Assembly: GCF_015487465.1 (NCBI RefSeq)
Contig: NZ_WFPS01000077.1
Coordinates: 1 to 46,966 of the forward strand
DNA from: Persephonella sp.
GTDB taxonomy: Bacteria; Aquificota; Aquificia; Aquificales; Hydrogenothermaceae
Direction: 5' to 3'
DNA length: 46,966 nucleotides
Shown in pieces: positions 1-8,325 of this stretch. Within the stretch, counting starts at the first letter, position 1; each line of letters begins with the position of its first letter. The notes beneath the pieces were generated by a model. The model was not told the DNA's origin. It was given only the letters and a program-made list of their open reading frames with translations, and did no database searches. Position numbers and translations under genes: made by a program.

Positions 1-60
1 AAAGAAGACTTGGACTGGATTAATCAATGTATGAAATTAAATTTACTAAAACTGCATTAA
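1..60 (+). CDS. Possible 3' end of antitoxin gene (partial, frame uncertain)
   Basis: The toxin gene that follows starts at base 27 without a convincing Shine-Dalgarno sequence of its own, which fits coupling to an upstream antitoxin. All three plus-strand frames are open from the window edge for a short distance. Frame 1 reads KEDLDWINQ and ends at a TAA at 58-60, overlapping the toxin start. Frame 3 ends RRLGLD at a TAA at 21-23, three bases before the toxin ATG. Frame 1 is the more acidic and antitoxin-like, but too little is visible to decide. That an antitoxin is encoded here is inferred from how such modules are built. Confidence 0.3.
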   Translation, partial: KEDLDWINQCMKLNLLKLH

Positions 61-287
61 GAGAACTGAACAGCTTAAATAAGCCTATACAAGAGCTAAT
101 TATAAGAAAATTAGAAATTCTTTCCCAGAACCCAAACCTGTTGAAAAACAATATTAAAGTTCTAAAAGGAAAATATAAAGGCTTAAAAAGATTAAGAGTG
201 GGAAAATACAGAGTAATTTTTGACCAGAAAGATGAAGAATTGATAATTCTTAAGATTAGAGTTGCTTCACGAGGAGAGATTTATTGA
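27..287 (+). CDS. RelE/ParE-family toxin of a type II toxin-antitoxin module
   Basis: An 86-residue basic protein with the RelE/ParE fold pattern: an N-terminal strand (YEIKFTK), a helical hairpin around residues 9-40 (ALRELNSL, IIRKLEIL), then a beta-sheet core with GKYRVIF near residues 58-64 and the C-terminal motif RVASRGEIY. YRVIF and R-x-x-x-RGE-x-Y are the hallmark of RelE-like mRNA interferases, which cleave mRNA at the ribosomal A site, so catalytic-type Arg and Tyr residues are present. ParE-type gyrase poisons share the fold, so the target is not certain. It sits directly downstream of what is probably its antitoxin gene, cut by the window edge. Confidence 0.85.
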   Translation: MYEIKFTKTALRELNSLNKPIQELIIRKLEILSQNPNLLKNNIKVLKGKYKGLKRLRVGKYRVIFDQKDEELIILKIRVASRGEIY

Positions 288-338
288 TTTTTCACATTTT
301 TATAATATCTTTTTCATAAAAAAATCAGAGAGAGGAAA

Positions 339-2330
339 ATGGCAAAAAGTCCTTTTAATATAAAACTGCCCTTTGAACCTGCAGGAGATCAGCCAAAAGC
401 GATAAAACAGCTTTACGATAACCTGAAACAGGGCGTAAAAGAACAGGTTCTCCTGGGAGCAACCGGAACAGGAAAGACCATTTCCTTTGCCTCCGTTATA
501 GAAAAATACGGAAAGCCTGCACTTGTTTTAACACATAACAAAACCCTTGCTGCACAGCTTTACAGGGAGCTGAAAGAGTTATTCCCTGATAATGCTGTTG
601 AGTATTTTGTTTCCTACTACGATTATTATCAGCCTGAGGCTTACGTGCCTGAAAAGGATCTTTATATAGAAAAGGACAGCTCAATAAATGATGCTATTGA
701 CAGGCTGAGACACTCTGCAACAAGAAGCCTCATAGAAAGACCGGACACAATTGTTGTTGCCTCAGTTTCCTGCATATACGGACTTGGAACACCTGAGTTT
801 TACGAAAAACTAAGGCTTCATCTTTTTGTTGGTCAGCAGATGGATCGGCAGGAGCTTTTGAGAAGACTTGTTGAGCTTCAGTATGTAAGAGATGACTTTT
901 CATTCAAAAGGGGAACATTCAGGGTAAAAGGGGATACAGTTGAGATACTTCCCTCACACTCTGAAGACATAATAATAAGGGTTGAGTTTTTTGGTGACGA
1001 GATAGACAGCATAACTGAACTTGATTTGTTTAATAGAGACATAAAAAGGAAGTTAAACACAACTGTAATATTTCCTGCCAGCCACTATGTTATACCGAAA
1101 CCTGATATGGTTGAGGCAATAAAACAGATAAAAGATGATCTTGAAAAAGAGGTTGAGGAATTCAGAAAACAGGGAAAAGAGATAGAAGCAAACAGGCTGT
1201 GGCAGAGAACAAATTACGATATTGAGATGATGCTTGAGCTTGGAACATGCAAAGGGATAGAAAACTACTCAAGGTATTTTGACGGAAGAAAGCCGGGAGA
1301 ACCACCTTACACACTCATGGATTATTTTCCTGATGATTTTCTGCTTATTGTTGATGAATCCCATGTTACGATACCGCAGGTCAGAGCTATGTATAACGGA
1401 GACAGAAGAAGGAAGGAAAACCTCGTTAAATACGGCTGGAGAATGAAATCTGCTTACGACAACAGACCACTGAAGTTTGAGGAGTTTGTCCAGAAGATAC
1501 AGAGAGCCATTTATGTATCAGCTACACCTGCAGACTGGGAGATAGAAAGATCAAAAGGGATAATAGTTGAACAGATCATAAGACCTACTGGTCTTCTTGA
1601 CCCTGAGATAGAGGTAAGACCTACTGAGGGACAGATTGATGATCTAATAAATGAGATATGGAACATAAAAGAAAGAGGCGAAAGGGCTATAGTTATTACA
1701 CTTACAAAAAAGATGGCAGAAAATCTTTCAGACTATCTGGAGGAGAGGGAGATAAAAGCTGTATACCTTCATTCTGAGATAGACACAATAGAAAGGGTAA
1801 AGATAATAAAGGAGCTTAGGGAAGGAAAGTATGATGTAATAGTTGGGGTTAATCTCCTCAGAGAAGGGATTGATATGCCTGAGGTTTCACTCGTTGCTGT
1901 CTTAGATGCAGATAAACAGGGTTTTTTAAGATCAACAACAGCACTTATCCAGATAATAGGAAGGGCGGCAAGGAATATTCACGGGAAGGCTATTTTGTAT
2001 GCTGATACAATAACTCCAGCAATGGAAAAAGCCATAGAAGAAACAAACAGAAGAAGAAAAATACAGCAGGAATACAACGAAAAACACGGTATTACGCCAA
2101 AAACTGTTAAAAAGGAAGTCAAAGATCTTATATCCCTTGAAGAAGTTGGTATTTATGAGTATGCAGAATATCTACCTGAAGATGTGGAAACAGAAGAGGA
2201 CCTTATTAAAAAGATGGAAGATCTGGAAAAACAGATGTGGGAAGCAGCAGAAAACTGGGAGTTTGAAAAGGCAGCTGAGCTTAGAGATCAGATTGAAAAG
2301 TTGAGAAAACTTATCGGGGTTTTCAGTTAG
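339..2330 (+). CDS. uvrB: UvrABC system protein B (excinuclease helicase subunit)
   Basis: UvrB of nucleotide excision repair, the DNA-damage-verifying helicase-like subunit that receives the lesion from UvrA and recruits UvrC. The 663 residues match the family length. Visible landmarks are the Walker A motif GATGTGKT at residues 40-47, the damage-clamping beta-hairpin region [12 protein letters not shown] near residues 93-104, the Walker B-type box VDESH, the helicase motif YVSATP, GREGID-type motif LLREGID and IGRAARN. The C-terminal UVR domain (about residues 624-659) binds UvrC. A good Shine-Dalgarno (GAGAGAGGAA) precedes the ATG. A TATAAT hexamer at 301-306 could be the -10, but I see no matching -35. 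It converges on the CZB gene with an 8-bp overlap. Confidence 0.98.
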   Translation: MAKSPFNIKLPFEPAGDQPKAIKQLYDNLKQGVKEQVLLGATGTGKTISFASVIEKYGKPALVLTHNKTLAAQLYRELKELFPDNAVEYFVSYYDYYQPEAYVPEKDLYIEKDSSINDAIDRLRHSATRSLIERPDTIVVASVSCIYGLGTPEFYEKLRLHLFVGQQMDRQELLRRLVELQYVRDDFSFKRGTFRVKGDTVEILPSHSEDIIIRVEFFGDEIDSITELDLFNRDIKRKLNTTVIFPASHYVIPKPDMVEAIKQIKDDLEKEVEEFRKQGKEIEANRLWQRTNYDIEMMLELGTCKGIENYSRYFDGRKPGEPPYTLMDYFPDDFLLIVDESHVTIPQVRAMYNGDRRRKENLVKYGWRMKSAYDNRPLKFEEFVQKIQRAIYVSATPADWEIERSKGIIVEQIIRPTGLLDPEIEVRPTEGQIDDLINEIWNIKERGERAIVITLTKKMAENLSDYLEEREIKAVYLHSEIDTIERVKIIKELREGKYDVIVGVNLLREGIDMPEVSLVAVLDADKQGFLRSTTALIQIIGRAARNIHGKAILYADTITPAMEKAIEETNRRRKIQQEYNEKHGITPKTVKKEVKDLISLEEVGIYEYAEYLPEDVETEEDLIKKMEDLEKQMWEAAENWEFEKAAELRDQIEKLRKLIGVFS

Positions 2331-2682
2331 GATTTTTGATAATCATCTTTAGTCTCAGAAGTTTGCGAATTAGCAGATCAGACATTTTGTTAAGCTGTTC
2401 AAATTTTTCTTGATTTACTTTATCTTTAAAAACGGAATAAGATATGGAATGAAAATCACAATGAATAGTATCTATCTCATTTAGTATATTTTTTACTTTA
2501 GTTGGTAGAGGGTTAATACCTCCTTTTAATTCGTTAAACTTTTTCCCAAACTGACAGGAGTGACAATCTGTAAGTTCTGGGTCTATATTACCGCTCAATG
2601 CCTTTCTCAGTTTGTTCATATAGATAAGATGATAAGATATAAAAATATCAATCTCATTCAAAATATTATTTTCGTCTTTCAT
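2323..2682 (-). CDS. Stand-alone CZB (chemoreceptor zinc-binding) domain protein
   Basis: A 119-residue soluble helical protein that looks like an isolated CZB domain. The zinc ligands of this family are three His and one Cys. The matching residues here are H18 (in [14 protein letters not shown]), C43 in the C-x-F-G-K motif (CQFGKKF), and H74 and H78 in an H-x-x-x-H pair. CZB domains usually sit at the C-terminus of chemoreceptors or diguanylate cyclases and sense zinc or oxidants such as HOCl. Here there is no receptor, HAMP or GGDEF portion, so a partner acting in trans is likely. The ATG follows a strong GGGGAGGT Shine-Dalgarno at 2691-2698. The 3' end overlaps uvrB by 8 bp, convergently. 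Confidence 0.8.
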   Translation of the reverse strand: MKDENNILNEIDIFISYHLIYMNKLRKALSGNIDPELTDCHSCQFGKKFNELKGGINPLPTKVKNILNEIDTIHCDFHSISYSVFKDKVNQEKFEQLNKMSDLLIRKLLRLKMIIKNPN

Positions 2683-2750
2683 AAATACTTACCTCCCCAT
2701 AAAAAATTTAAAATTTTAATTTTCAGATTGCTACAGGTTTAAAGAAATGA

Positions 2751-2783
2751 TGATTATTTCCGATAATTAACTAAAAATAATCA
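2751..2783. repeat. Inverted repeat, 9-bp perfect arms, 15-nt loop
   Basis: TGATTATTT at 2751-2759 is repeated in inverted orientation as AAATAATCA at 2775-2783. It lies in the divergent gap between the CZB gene and the 44-residue ORF, about 20 bp upstream of that ORF's start, and has no T-tract. It could be an operator or an mRNA 5' hairpin. The gap is AT-rich, so chance is possible. Confidence 0.4.
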
Positions 2784-2801
2784 GAACCTACGGTGATAAA
2801 A

Positions 2802-2936
2802 ATGTTTGTTGAGAATAGATGGGAAATCTTAATGATAATGTTTCTATTTTTGATCTTTGGGTTAATATTTTTCATTGATGCCCAGATGGTTCCGGATTTA
2901 CAGCCTCCCCAGATTAATATAACTATAAATTTTTAG
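2802..2936 (+). CDS. Small single-pass membrane protein (44 residues), unknown function
   Basis: A short ORF of 44 codons starting with ATG. A GGTG Shine-Dalgarno-like sequence lies 6 nt upstream. The product has a short polar N-terminus (MFVENRWE), one strongly hydrophobic helix at residues 9-27 and a polar tail beginning VPDLQPP. This layout resembles the N-terminal membrane anchor of subunit II of ba3-type haem-copper oxidases, or their tiny accessory subunits, but no oxidase gene is nearby and nothing continues the reading frame. It may be a genuine micro-protein or the remnant of a longer gene. Its stop overlaps the stop of the opposite 54-residue gene by 4 bp. Confidence 0.5.
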   Translation: MFVENRWEILMIMFLFLIFGLIFFIDAQMVPDLQPPQINITINF

Positions 2937-3097
2937 ACATAAATGTCCACTTTATTACCCTTTATACCCTCCCCTTTTTTTTCCTCTTTATATTTTTTTT
3001 CTTTTCTTTTTCTGTAAACATTCCACAATCTTCTCTGGGATTTTTCATCTGTAACCGGCTTTATTTTGAAGACATATTCCAGTTGTGGCCAGTCCAT
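2933..3097 (-). CDS. Small lysine-rich hypothetical protein (54 residues)
   Basis: A 54-residue ORF on the minus strand with an ATG start behind a very strong Shine-Dalgarno (GGGGTGGAGGTG) and a plausible promoter upstream at 3120-3148. The N-terminal half looks folded (MDWPQLEYVFKIKPVTDEKS, aromatic and amphipathic). The second half, from about residue 23, is highly basic (RRLWNVYRKRKEKKYKEEKK) and could bind nucleic acid. I do not recognise the family. Ribosome binding site, promoter and non-random composition together make it likely to be real. It ends tail to tail with the 44-residue ORF, overlapping it by 4 bp. Confidence 0.6.
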   Translation of the reverse strand: MDWPQLEYVFKIKPVTDEKSQRRLWNVYRKRKEKKYKEEKKGEGIKGNKVDIYV

Positions 3098-3119
3098 AAC
3101 AAACACCTCCACCCCTATA

Positions 3120-3148
3120 AATATATAGCCTCAAATATATTATTGCAA
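3120..3148 (-). promoter_or_regulatory. Candidate sigma-70-type promoter for the 54-residue gene
   Basis: Read on the minus strand, TTGCAA (3143-3148) and TATATT (3120-3125) are separated by 17 bp, close to the -35/-10 consensus. The -10 lies about 23 bp upstream of the start codon of the 54-residue gene at 3097. AT-rich context lowers confidence. Confidence 0.4.
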
Positions 3149-3160
3149 ATAATTATATAA

Positions 3161-4366
3161 CTATTTTTTTCTTTTTTCCTTTACTGACTGGGGCATTTCT
3201 AATGTGAATACTGTCAAAAGCCAGATGATAGTTATAACACCCAGAAATATAAATACCTGTTTGTGTCCAAAGTGAAGAAGATATCCTGCAACGGCACCAC
3301 CGACAAAAGCACCTAAGAATTGTGCAGTATTAAAAACACCTGAAGCTGTTCCTTTTACCTGCGGTTTTGCGTATCTACTCATAAGAGAGGGCATAATAGG
3401 TTCAAGAACCATAAATCCTGTAAAGTAAACAATTATGGCTATCACTGCAGGAACAAACTGTGTTTCAAACTTCATAAATAATCCAAAAGACAGGATCAGT
3501 ATTAATATGCCCAGTATTTTTACCTCTTTAATCAGTCCCTTTTTTTCGGCTATTATTGTTGTAGGAACCATAAATGTAAGACCTACAAGGAACATAATAA
3601 GATAAACCTTCCACAGATCCTCAACAGCCATAAACTGTTTCAGTATAAGTGGAGCAGACGTGAAAACAGCTGTTAATCCCATGTGGAGGGTAAACATGCC
3701 AAAATCCATCTTTAGAAGATTTTTATCTTTAAGAACTGTTCCAAGATATGATCCTGTAAATTCTGCATCTTCATGGTGAACGATAACCTTAGGTCTTGGA
3801 ATTCCAAAAATTATGTAAGGTAGAGAAAATAAAGCCAATAGGGCTGTAAATCCAAAAACACCCGCTAAACCGTAGTGGGAGGCTATCCAGGGACCCAATA
3901 CCATACCAAAGGCAAAAGCCATTCCAATTGAAGCACCGATTGTTGCCATTGCCCTTGTTCTTATCTCCTCTCTTGTTAAATCTGCTATAAGGGCTATTAC
4001 AACAGATGATACAGCACCCATACCTTGCAGAAATCTACCTATAATCAAAAGGTAAATGTCCTGCTGCAAAGATGCATATGCAGAAAGAAGACTACCAAAA
4101 ATAAAAACTATAGTTGAGAAAATAAGTATGGGAATTCTTCCTATTTTATCGCTCAGTAGCCCGTAAGGGATCTGGAAAAATGCTTGGGTTAAACCGTATG
4201 CACCTATAGCTATCCCCACGAGAAAAGAGGTTGCTCCGGGGAATTCGTGTGCATAAATACTGAGCACAGGCAGTGCAAGGAAAAGACCTAACATTCTGAG
4301 AGAGAATATAGATGCAAGACCAAGTGTTGCTTTTTTTTCCTGATCTGTAAAATCTTTGTCAATCAA
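3161..4366 (-). CDS. MFS transporter, DHA1/YajR-like efflux protein
   Basis: An inner-membrane major facilitator superfamily transporter of about 400 residues with roughly twelve hydrophobic segments in two six-helix halves. The MFS signature between helices 2 and 3 is clear (YGLLSDKIGR), and the helix 4 region (GRFLQGMGA) is typical of DHA1 proton-coupled efflux proteins such as YajR. The extra C-terminal cytoplasmic domain of YajR is absent, so the substrate cannot be named. A Shine-Dalgarno AGAGGTG lies 6 nt upstream of a TTG at 4366. A GTG at 4375 abuts that sequence and is less likely to be the start. A TATAAT lies in the 70-bp gap upstream. It does not overlap its neighbours and seems to be transcribed on its own. 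Confidence 0.88.
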   Translation of the reverse strand: MIDKDFTDQEKKATLGLASIFSLRMLGLFLALPVLSIYAHEFPGATSFLVGIAIGAYGLTQAFFQIPYGLLSDKIGRIPILIFSTIVFIFGSLLSAYASLQQDIYLLIIGRFLQGMGAVSSVVIALIADLTREEIRTRAMATIGASIGMAFAFGMVLGPWIASHYGLAGVFGFTALLALFSLPYIIFGIPRPKVIVHHEDAEFTGSYLGTVLKDKNLLKMDFGMFTLHMGLTAVFTSAPLILKQFMAVEDLWKVYLIMFLVGLTFMVPTTIIAEKKGLIKEVKILGILILILSFGLFMKFETQFVPAVIAIIVYFTGFMVLEPIMPSLMSRYAKPQVKGTASGVFNTAQFLGAFVGGAVAGYLLHFGHKQVFIFLGVITIIWLLTVFTLEMPQSVKEKRKK

Positions 4367-4444
4367 TTTGTGCACCTCTTTAGTTAGTAGATATTAACAA
4401 TTATAATACTACGGTTATAGTTCTATTAAATGAAATATCTCATA

Positions 4445-5047
4445 TTAGTCTTCAATACCAAGAAGCCCAAGTATTTTTTTAAAATTTTCCTCAGTTTTAT
4501 TTTTCTTGTATTCCTTTGCAAGCTCTATAAGTTCGTTTTTATCAAAAGGAGGCAGATATCTGTAACCTTCATTCAGAATATACTGGAGAAACTGGTTCAC
4601 ATTCTGTATATTTTTTCCCATTTTTGATCTTTCAAAATCTATAAGATAAACATTCAAATTTTGATCAACAAGGACATTTTTATAAGGTCTGTGGAATTCT
4701 TCTTTGTTTATACCTAACTTATCAAGTATTCTTGCCTGTTTTAACAGTTTAGATATTATCACTTTGCCGTTTTTCTCATTTATTACCTCATTTAAAGGCT
4801 TTCCCTCAATATAGCTGTAAGCAATAAAATCTTCACCAATAAGAAAAAGCTTTCCACCTATTCTTTCTTTGTTTACTATTTTTAAGATTTTTCCCTCTTT
4901 CTGAATGTTTGGGATAAACTGGGGATCTGAAGCTACCTTGAAAGCAAGATCTTTTCCTTCATAAATTCCCCTGTAGACCTTACCCCTCCACCCTTTCCCT
5001 ATCAGCTTAATATCTTTTATCTTATCTTTTATTTCATCAAATCTCAT
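4445..5047 (-). CDS. Small protein-kinase-like protein (COG2112-type)
   Basis: About 200 residues with the layout of a minimal protein kinase. From the ATG at 5047: glycine-rich loop GKGWRG (17-22), ATP lysine in AFK (K37), a Glu in IQKEGKI (E51), a catalytic-loop-like HRPYKN (119-124) and a DFG equivalent DFE (137-139). The HRD aspartate is replaced by proline, as is common in the atypical, largely archaeal COG2112 group. Activity therefore cannot be assumed. The ATG at 5047 was chosen over a TTG at 5077, which would overlap the preceding LOG gene by 41 bp. With the ATG the overlap is 11 bp (ATGAGATTTGA). It is the last gene of a four-gene operon and its phosphorylation target is unknown. 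Confidence 0.7.
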   Translation of the reverse strand: MRFDEIKDKIKDIKLIGKGWRGKVYRGIYEGKDLAFKVASDPQFIPNIQKEGKILKIVNKERIGGKLFLIGEDFIAYSYIEGKPLNEVINEKNGKVIISKLLKQARILDKLGINKEEFHRPYKNVLVDQNLNVYLIDFERSKMGKNIQNVNQFLQYILNEGYRYLPPFDKNELIELAKEYKKNKTEENFKKILGLLGIED

Positions 5048-5702
5048 ATTCGTATTGTTGTGAATAGAAGTTAACAATTATCTGAACTATCTCATCAAGA
5101 TCATCAACAACCTGAAAAAGACTGAAATCTTCAGGTGATATAAATCCGTTTGTGAGGAGAACATCTTTTATCCACTGGACAAGACCGTTCCAGTATTCGC
5201 TTCCATACAGTATTACAGGAAAAGGTTTTAGCTTTTTTGTCTGTATCAAAACAAGTGTTTCTGTCATCTCGTCAAGTGTGCCATATCCCCCTGGAAACAG
5301 AACATAAGCTGTTGCATATTTGTTAAACATAACCTTTCTTGCAAAGAAATATCTGAAATTCAGGGTCACTGTGGCGTATGGGTTTGGCACCTGTTCCATA
5401 GGGAGTGTTATGTTAAGTCCTACTGATCTTCCTCCTGCTTCTTTTGCCCCTCTATTTCCAGCTTCCATTATTCCGGGACCCCCACCTGTTATTATGGAGA
5501 ACCCTTTGGCAACGAGTTTTTTTGCAAGTTCTCTTGCTGCTTCGTAATACTTGTTTCCTTCTTTGACCCTTGCTGAACCGTAAAATGTGACGGCAGGTAT
5601 AAACTCAGGCATTACCTCAAAACCATCAACAAAATCTCCTATAATTCTAAATAGTCGCCATGCATCTTCCTTTTTTAGTTCGTTAATAAAGTATTTTTCC
5701 AT
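5037..5702 (-). CDS. LOG-family protein (lysine decarboxylase-like Rossmann fold, TIGR00730)
   Basis: A cytoplasmic Rossmann-fold protein of the LOG family, whose characterised members are nucleotide 5'-monophosphate phosphoribohydrolases that release free base, including cytokinins. The first glycine motif, ITGGGPGIMEAGNRG, and the catalytic-site motif PGGYGTLDEMTE are both intact. The helical N-terminus and the YGSARV strand are also typical. The start is placed at the ATG at 5702, directly behind AAGGGTGG. An upstream in-frame ATG at 5738 would run into the preceding TPR gene. It lies 10 bp downstream of the TPR gene and overlaps the kinase-like gene by 11 bp. The bacterial substrate is usually unknown. 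Confidence 0.88.
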   Translation of the reverse strand: MEKYFINELKKEDAWRLFRIIGDFVDGFEVMPEFIPAVTFYGSARVKEGNKYYEAARELAKKLVAKGFSIITGGGPGIMEAGNRGAKEAGGRSVGLNITLPMEQVPNPYATVTLNFRYFFARKVMFNKYATAYVLFPGGYGTLDEMTETLVLIQTKKLKPFPVILYGSEYWNGLVQWIKDVLLTNGFISPEDFSLFQVVDDLDEIVQIIVNFYSQQYEYEI

Positions 5703-5712
5703 CTTTCCACCC

Positions 5713-8325
5713 TTATTTTTTTGTTCTTGCTTTATCAAGAAGTGTAACAGCTTCTTTTATTCCCATTGCTGCAGCTTTTTCAAGATCTTCTATAGCTTTT
5801 TTATACTCCCCTTTTACATAATCACCGTGTTCGTAGTAAAGTTTCCCTCTCAGGTAATATGCCTTAGCATTGTCCGGATTGTATTTTACAACCATTGAAA
5901 GATCATTTATAGCTTTTCTGTAATCTTTAAGCTTCAGATAAGCAAGGGCTCTCAGATAGTATACCTTCTCTTTTTTGTAGCCGTTTTTTATGGCTTCTGT
6001 TAGATAGGCTATTGCTCTTAAATAGTTACCTTTATCATAGTATATCCTGCCTATGTAATAGTAAAGCTCACCGTTTCTATAGCCAAAGTTTTCTGATTTA
6101 AGAAAATACCTTAAAGCTTTATCTGGATCTTTCTCAAAGTGGTAGTAGTAAGCTCCCGTTATAAAGTTGGCAACATCAAGAAATTTTCCTGTTTTTATAA
6201 GATTTTCCGCATATTCTTTTGCCTTTTTCAGATTTCCAAGTTTGGCGTAGATAAGAGAGATTTTTTTCAGTATTTCAGGGGATCCGCCGTAATTGTTAAG
6301 GTAGTATTCGTAGTATTCCAATGCTTTTTTATAATTTTGTTCTTTAAGGTATATTTCTCCCAGATAGTAAACAAGTTTTTTATTATCTTTTTTGATTTTT
6401 TCAGCTTTTTTCAGATAATTAAATGCTGTTTTGTATCTTCCGGAAGAGAAAGCTTTCTCACCAAGTTTCAGATAAGCTGTAAATATTTTGTCTTTTAGTT
6501 TTCCCTGAAGGGTTTTATCAGTATCAACAGCCTTAAGATAGTAACTGAGTGATTTTTCGTAACTTCCCTGCTTCATATATCTGTCGCCAATTTTTATGTA
6601 GCTTGTTGTTAGTTTATCTTTTACTTTATTTATAAGATTTCTGTCTATACTTACTGCTTTCTTGAAGTGTTTTACTGCTGAAAAATAGTTTCCTTTTCTA
6701 AACTCTTTTTCCCCAAGGCTCAGGTATAGCTTTGCTTCTTTTTCTTTCAGTTTTGCAGATTTTATTTTTTTGTAGTAGCTGAGTGCTGTTTTTAGATCAC
6801 CGGATTTTTCATAACAGAAGGCTATATTTTTTATTATCTCAGGTTTGCTTCCAAGATAGCTAACAGCCTTTTTGTAATAGGTTATTGCCTGTTTGTATTT
6901 TTTTTGTTTTTTTAGATTTTCTGCAAATGTAAGGTATATCTGACCTAAATTTTGGCTTACCTCTTTTTTCAGATTTTTATCAATTTTGACTGCCTGCAGA
7001 TAGTATTTTTCTGCACTTTTGTAGTCTCCCAACTTAAAGAATATATCTCCCAATGATTTATAAACTACAGGGTCATCTTTGATCTTAACTGCTTTTAGCA
7101 GATAGCTTTTTGCTTTATGTAATTCTCCAGTAGAGGCGTAAGCCTGACCTAACTTTTTGTAAACTTTAAAAAGTTTGTCTTTGACTTCAGATCTGCTTTC
7201 GGCTTTTTCGTAATAGGATACTGCACCTTCAAGGTCTCCTTTTTTCAGCTTTAAATCTCCTGCCAGTATTATTACATCTATATCATCGGGGGCTTTATTT
7301 AAAAGTTTATTTACAACCTTTTCTGCCTTTGATATCTCCCCTGTATCTATCAGTATTTTTCCGTAAAGTTTCAAGGCAGGAATAAACTGGGGGTCAAGTT
7401 TTAACGCCTTCTCAACAAAATCCTGAGCTTCAGGTATGTCAAATCTTGAGTAGGATTTTTTTGCAAGAGTATAGTAAACATACGGGTCATGTATTTGTTC
7501 TTTCTGTATTTCTTCAAAATCTATTTTTGACAGAACATAATCAATTTTCGGCAGAATATCCTTTCTTTCTGGGAATAGGTTTTTAGCTTTTAAGATAGAA
7601 GACAGGGCTTTTGTGTAATCACCTGTTTCCAGATAGTCGTTATACAGCTGAAGGTAAATATTGAAAAGCTTTTCTTTTATATCTGGGTCTTCTCTGTAGC
7701 TAAGGACAAGCTCATAGTATTTTCCGGCTTTTTTCAGATTTCCCTTTTTTGTGTACTTTTTTGCTGCTTCCTCTGAGAGGAATATTATCTTTCCTATAAG
7801 TTTTTTCTTTATTTCATTAAAGTCTTTGTCATCTTTAAAGGGACTGTTGTTTATCTCCTTCAGAGCGTTCTGGTAGATTGTTATATTATTCTCTATATCC
7901 TCTATAGAGCCGAAAAACTTTGCTGTTTTTAGATAAACATCTATTTTCTGTTTGAGCCTTCTTTTTTCCCTCATTAGGGTTTCAAGTTCTTTTTCGTTTA
8001 CCCATTTTCCGTTGTAGTATATGTATCCTTTTGCTACTTTCTGGAGTATAGGATCTGTTTGAAGTTTGTTTTCAAGCTCTTTTATTTCACCTCTTTTGAT
8101 AATTTTCAGCACCAGAAGATCATTGTATCTTTTAAGAGCCCTATCGTAAAATGTCTTTGCCTTTTTATACTCTTTTTTCTGGTAGTATCTGTCACCTTCT
8201 TCAACCATAGCTTTTGATAATTCGTAAATCTCTTTTTCTTCAATCATATGTATTCCGGCAAACACAAGGAAGGATAATCCCAGTAAAATAAGCAGTAACT
8301 TTGTTGTTTTGTTCAGTCTCCCCAC
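5713..8325 (-). CDS. Large membrane-anchored TPR-repeat protein
   Basis: An 870-residue protein with an N-terminal hydrophobic segment at about residues 9-26 (LLLILLGLSFLVF), an uncleaved signal anchor or signal peptide, so the rest is probably periplasmic. Almost all of it consists of tetratricopeptide repeats, well over a dozen, recognisable by the recurring A-x-x-Y-Y-x-K-A and G-D-Y-x-K-A patterns (for example YYLRGKLYYEHGDY near the C-terminus). TPR arrays are protein-interaction scaffolds, and no catalytic domain is visible. The GTG start overlaps the TAG stop of the upstream lipoprotein gene by one base (TAGTG), implying translational coupling. Lysine and tyrosine content is very high. 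The family is known but the specific role is not. Confidence 0.88.
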   Translation of the reverse strand: MGRLNKTTKLLLILLGLSFLVFAGIHMIEEKEIYELSKAMVEEGDRYYQKKEYKKAKTFYDRALKRYNDLLVLKIIKRGEIKELENKLQTDPILQKVAKGYIYYNGKWVNEKELETLMREKRRLKQKIDVYLKTAKFFGSIEDIENNITIYQNALKEINNSPFKDDKDFNEIKKKLIGKIIFLSEEAAKKYTKKGNLKKAGKYYELVLSYREDPDIKEKLFNIYLQLYNDYLETGDYTKALSSILKAKNLFPERKDILPKIDYVLSKIDFEEIQKEQIHDPYVYYTLAKKSYSRFDIPEAQDFVEKALKLDPQFIPALKLYGKILIDTGEISKAEKVVNKLLNKAPDDIDVIILAGDLKLKKGDLEGAVSYYEKAESRSEVKDKLFKVYKKLGQAYASTGELHKAKSYLLKAVKIKDDPVVYKSLGDIFFKLGDYKSAEKYYLQAVKIDKNLKKEVSQNLGQIYLTFAENLKKQKKYKQAITYYKKAVSYLGSKPEIIKNIAFCYEKSGDLKTALSYYKKIKSAKLKEKEAKLYLSLGEKEFRKGNYFSAVKHFKKAVSIDRNLINKVKDKLTTSYIKIGDRYMKQGSYEKSLSYYLKAVDTDKTLQGKLKDKIFTAYLKLGEKAFSSGRYKTAFNYLKKAEKIKKDNKKLVYYLGEIYLKEQNYKKALEYYEYYLNNYGGSPEILKKISLIYAKLGNLKKAKEYAENLIKTGKFLDVANFITGAYYYHFEKDPDKALRYFLKSENFGYRNGELYYYIGRIYYDKGNYLRAIAYLTEAIKNGYKKEKVYYLRALAYLKLKDYRKAINDLSMVVKYNPDNAKAYYLRGKLYYEHGDYVKGEYKKAIEDLEKAAAMGIKEAVTLLDKARTKK

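Noticed and set aside
2941-3010. Long T-rich tract that could be a terminator
   Set aside because: It is the antisense of the lysine-rich C-terminus of the 54-residue gene and has no GC stem in front of it.
5713-8325. Internal DNA repeats in the TPR gene as a repeat array or CRISPR
   Set aside because: Repetition is at protein level (TPR helices) with diverged DNA; there are no identical repeats with spacers.
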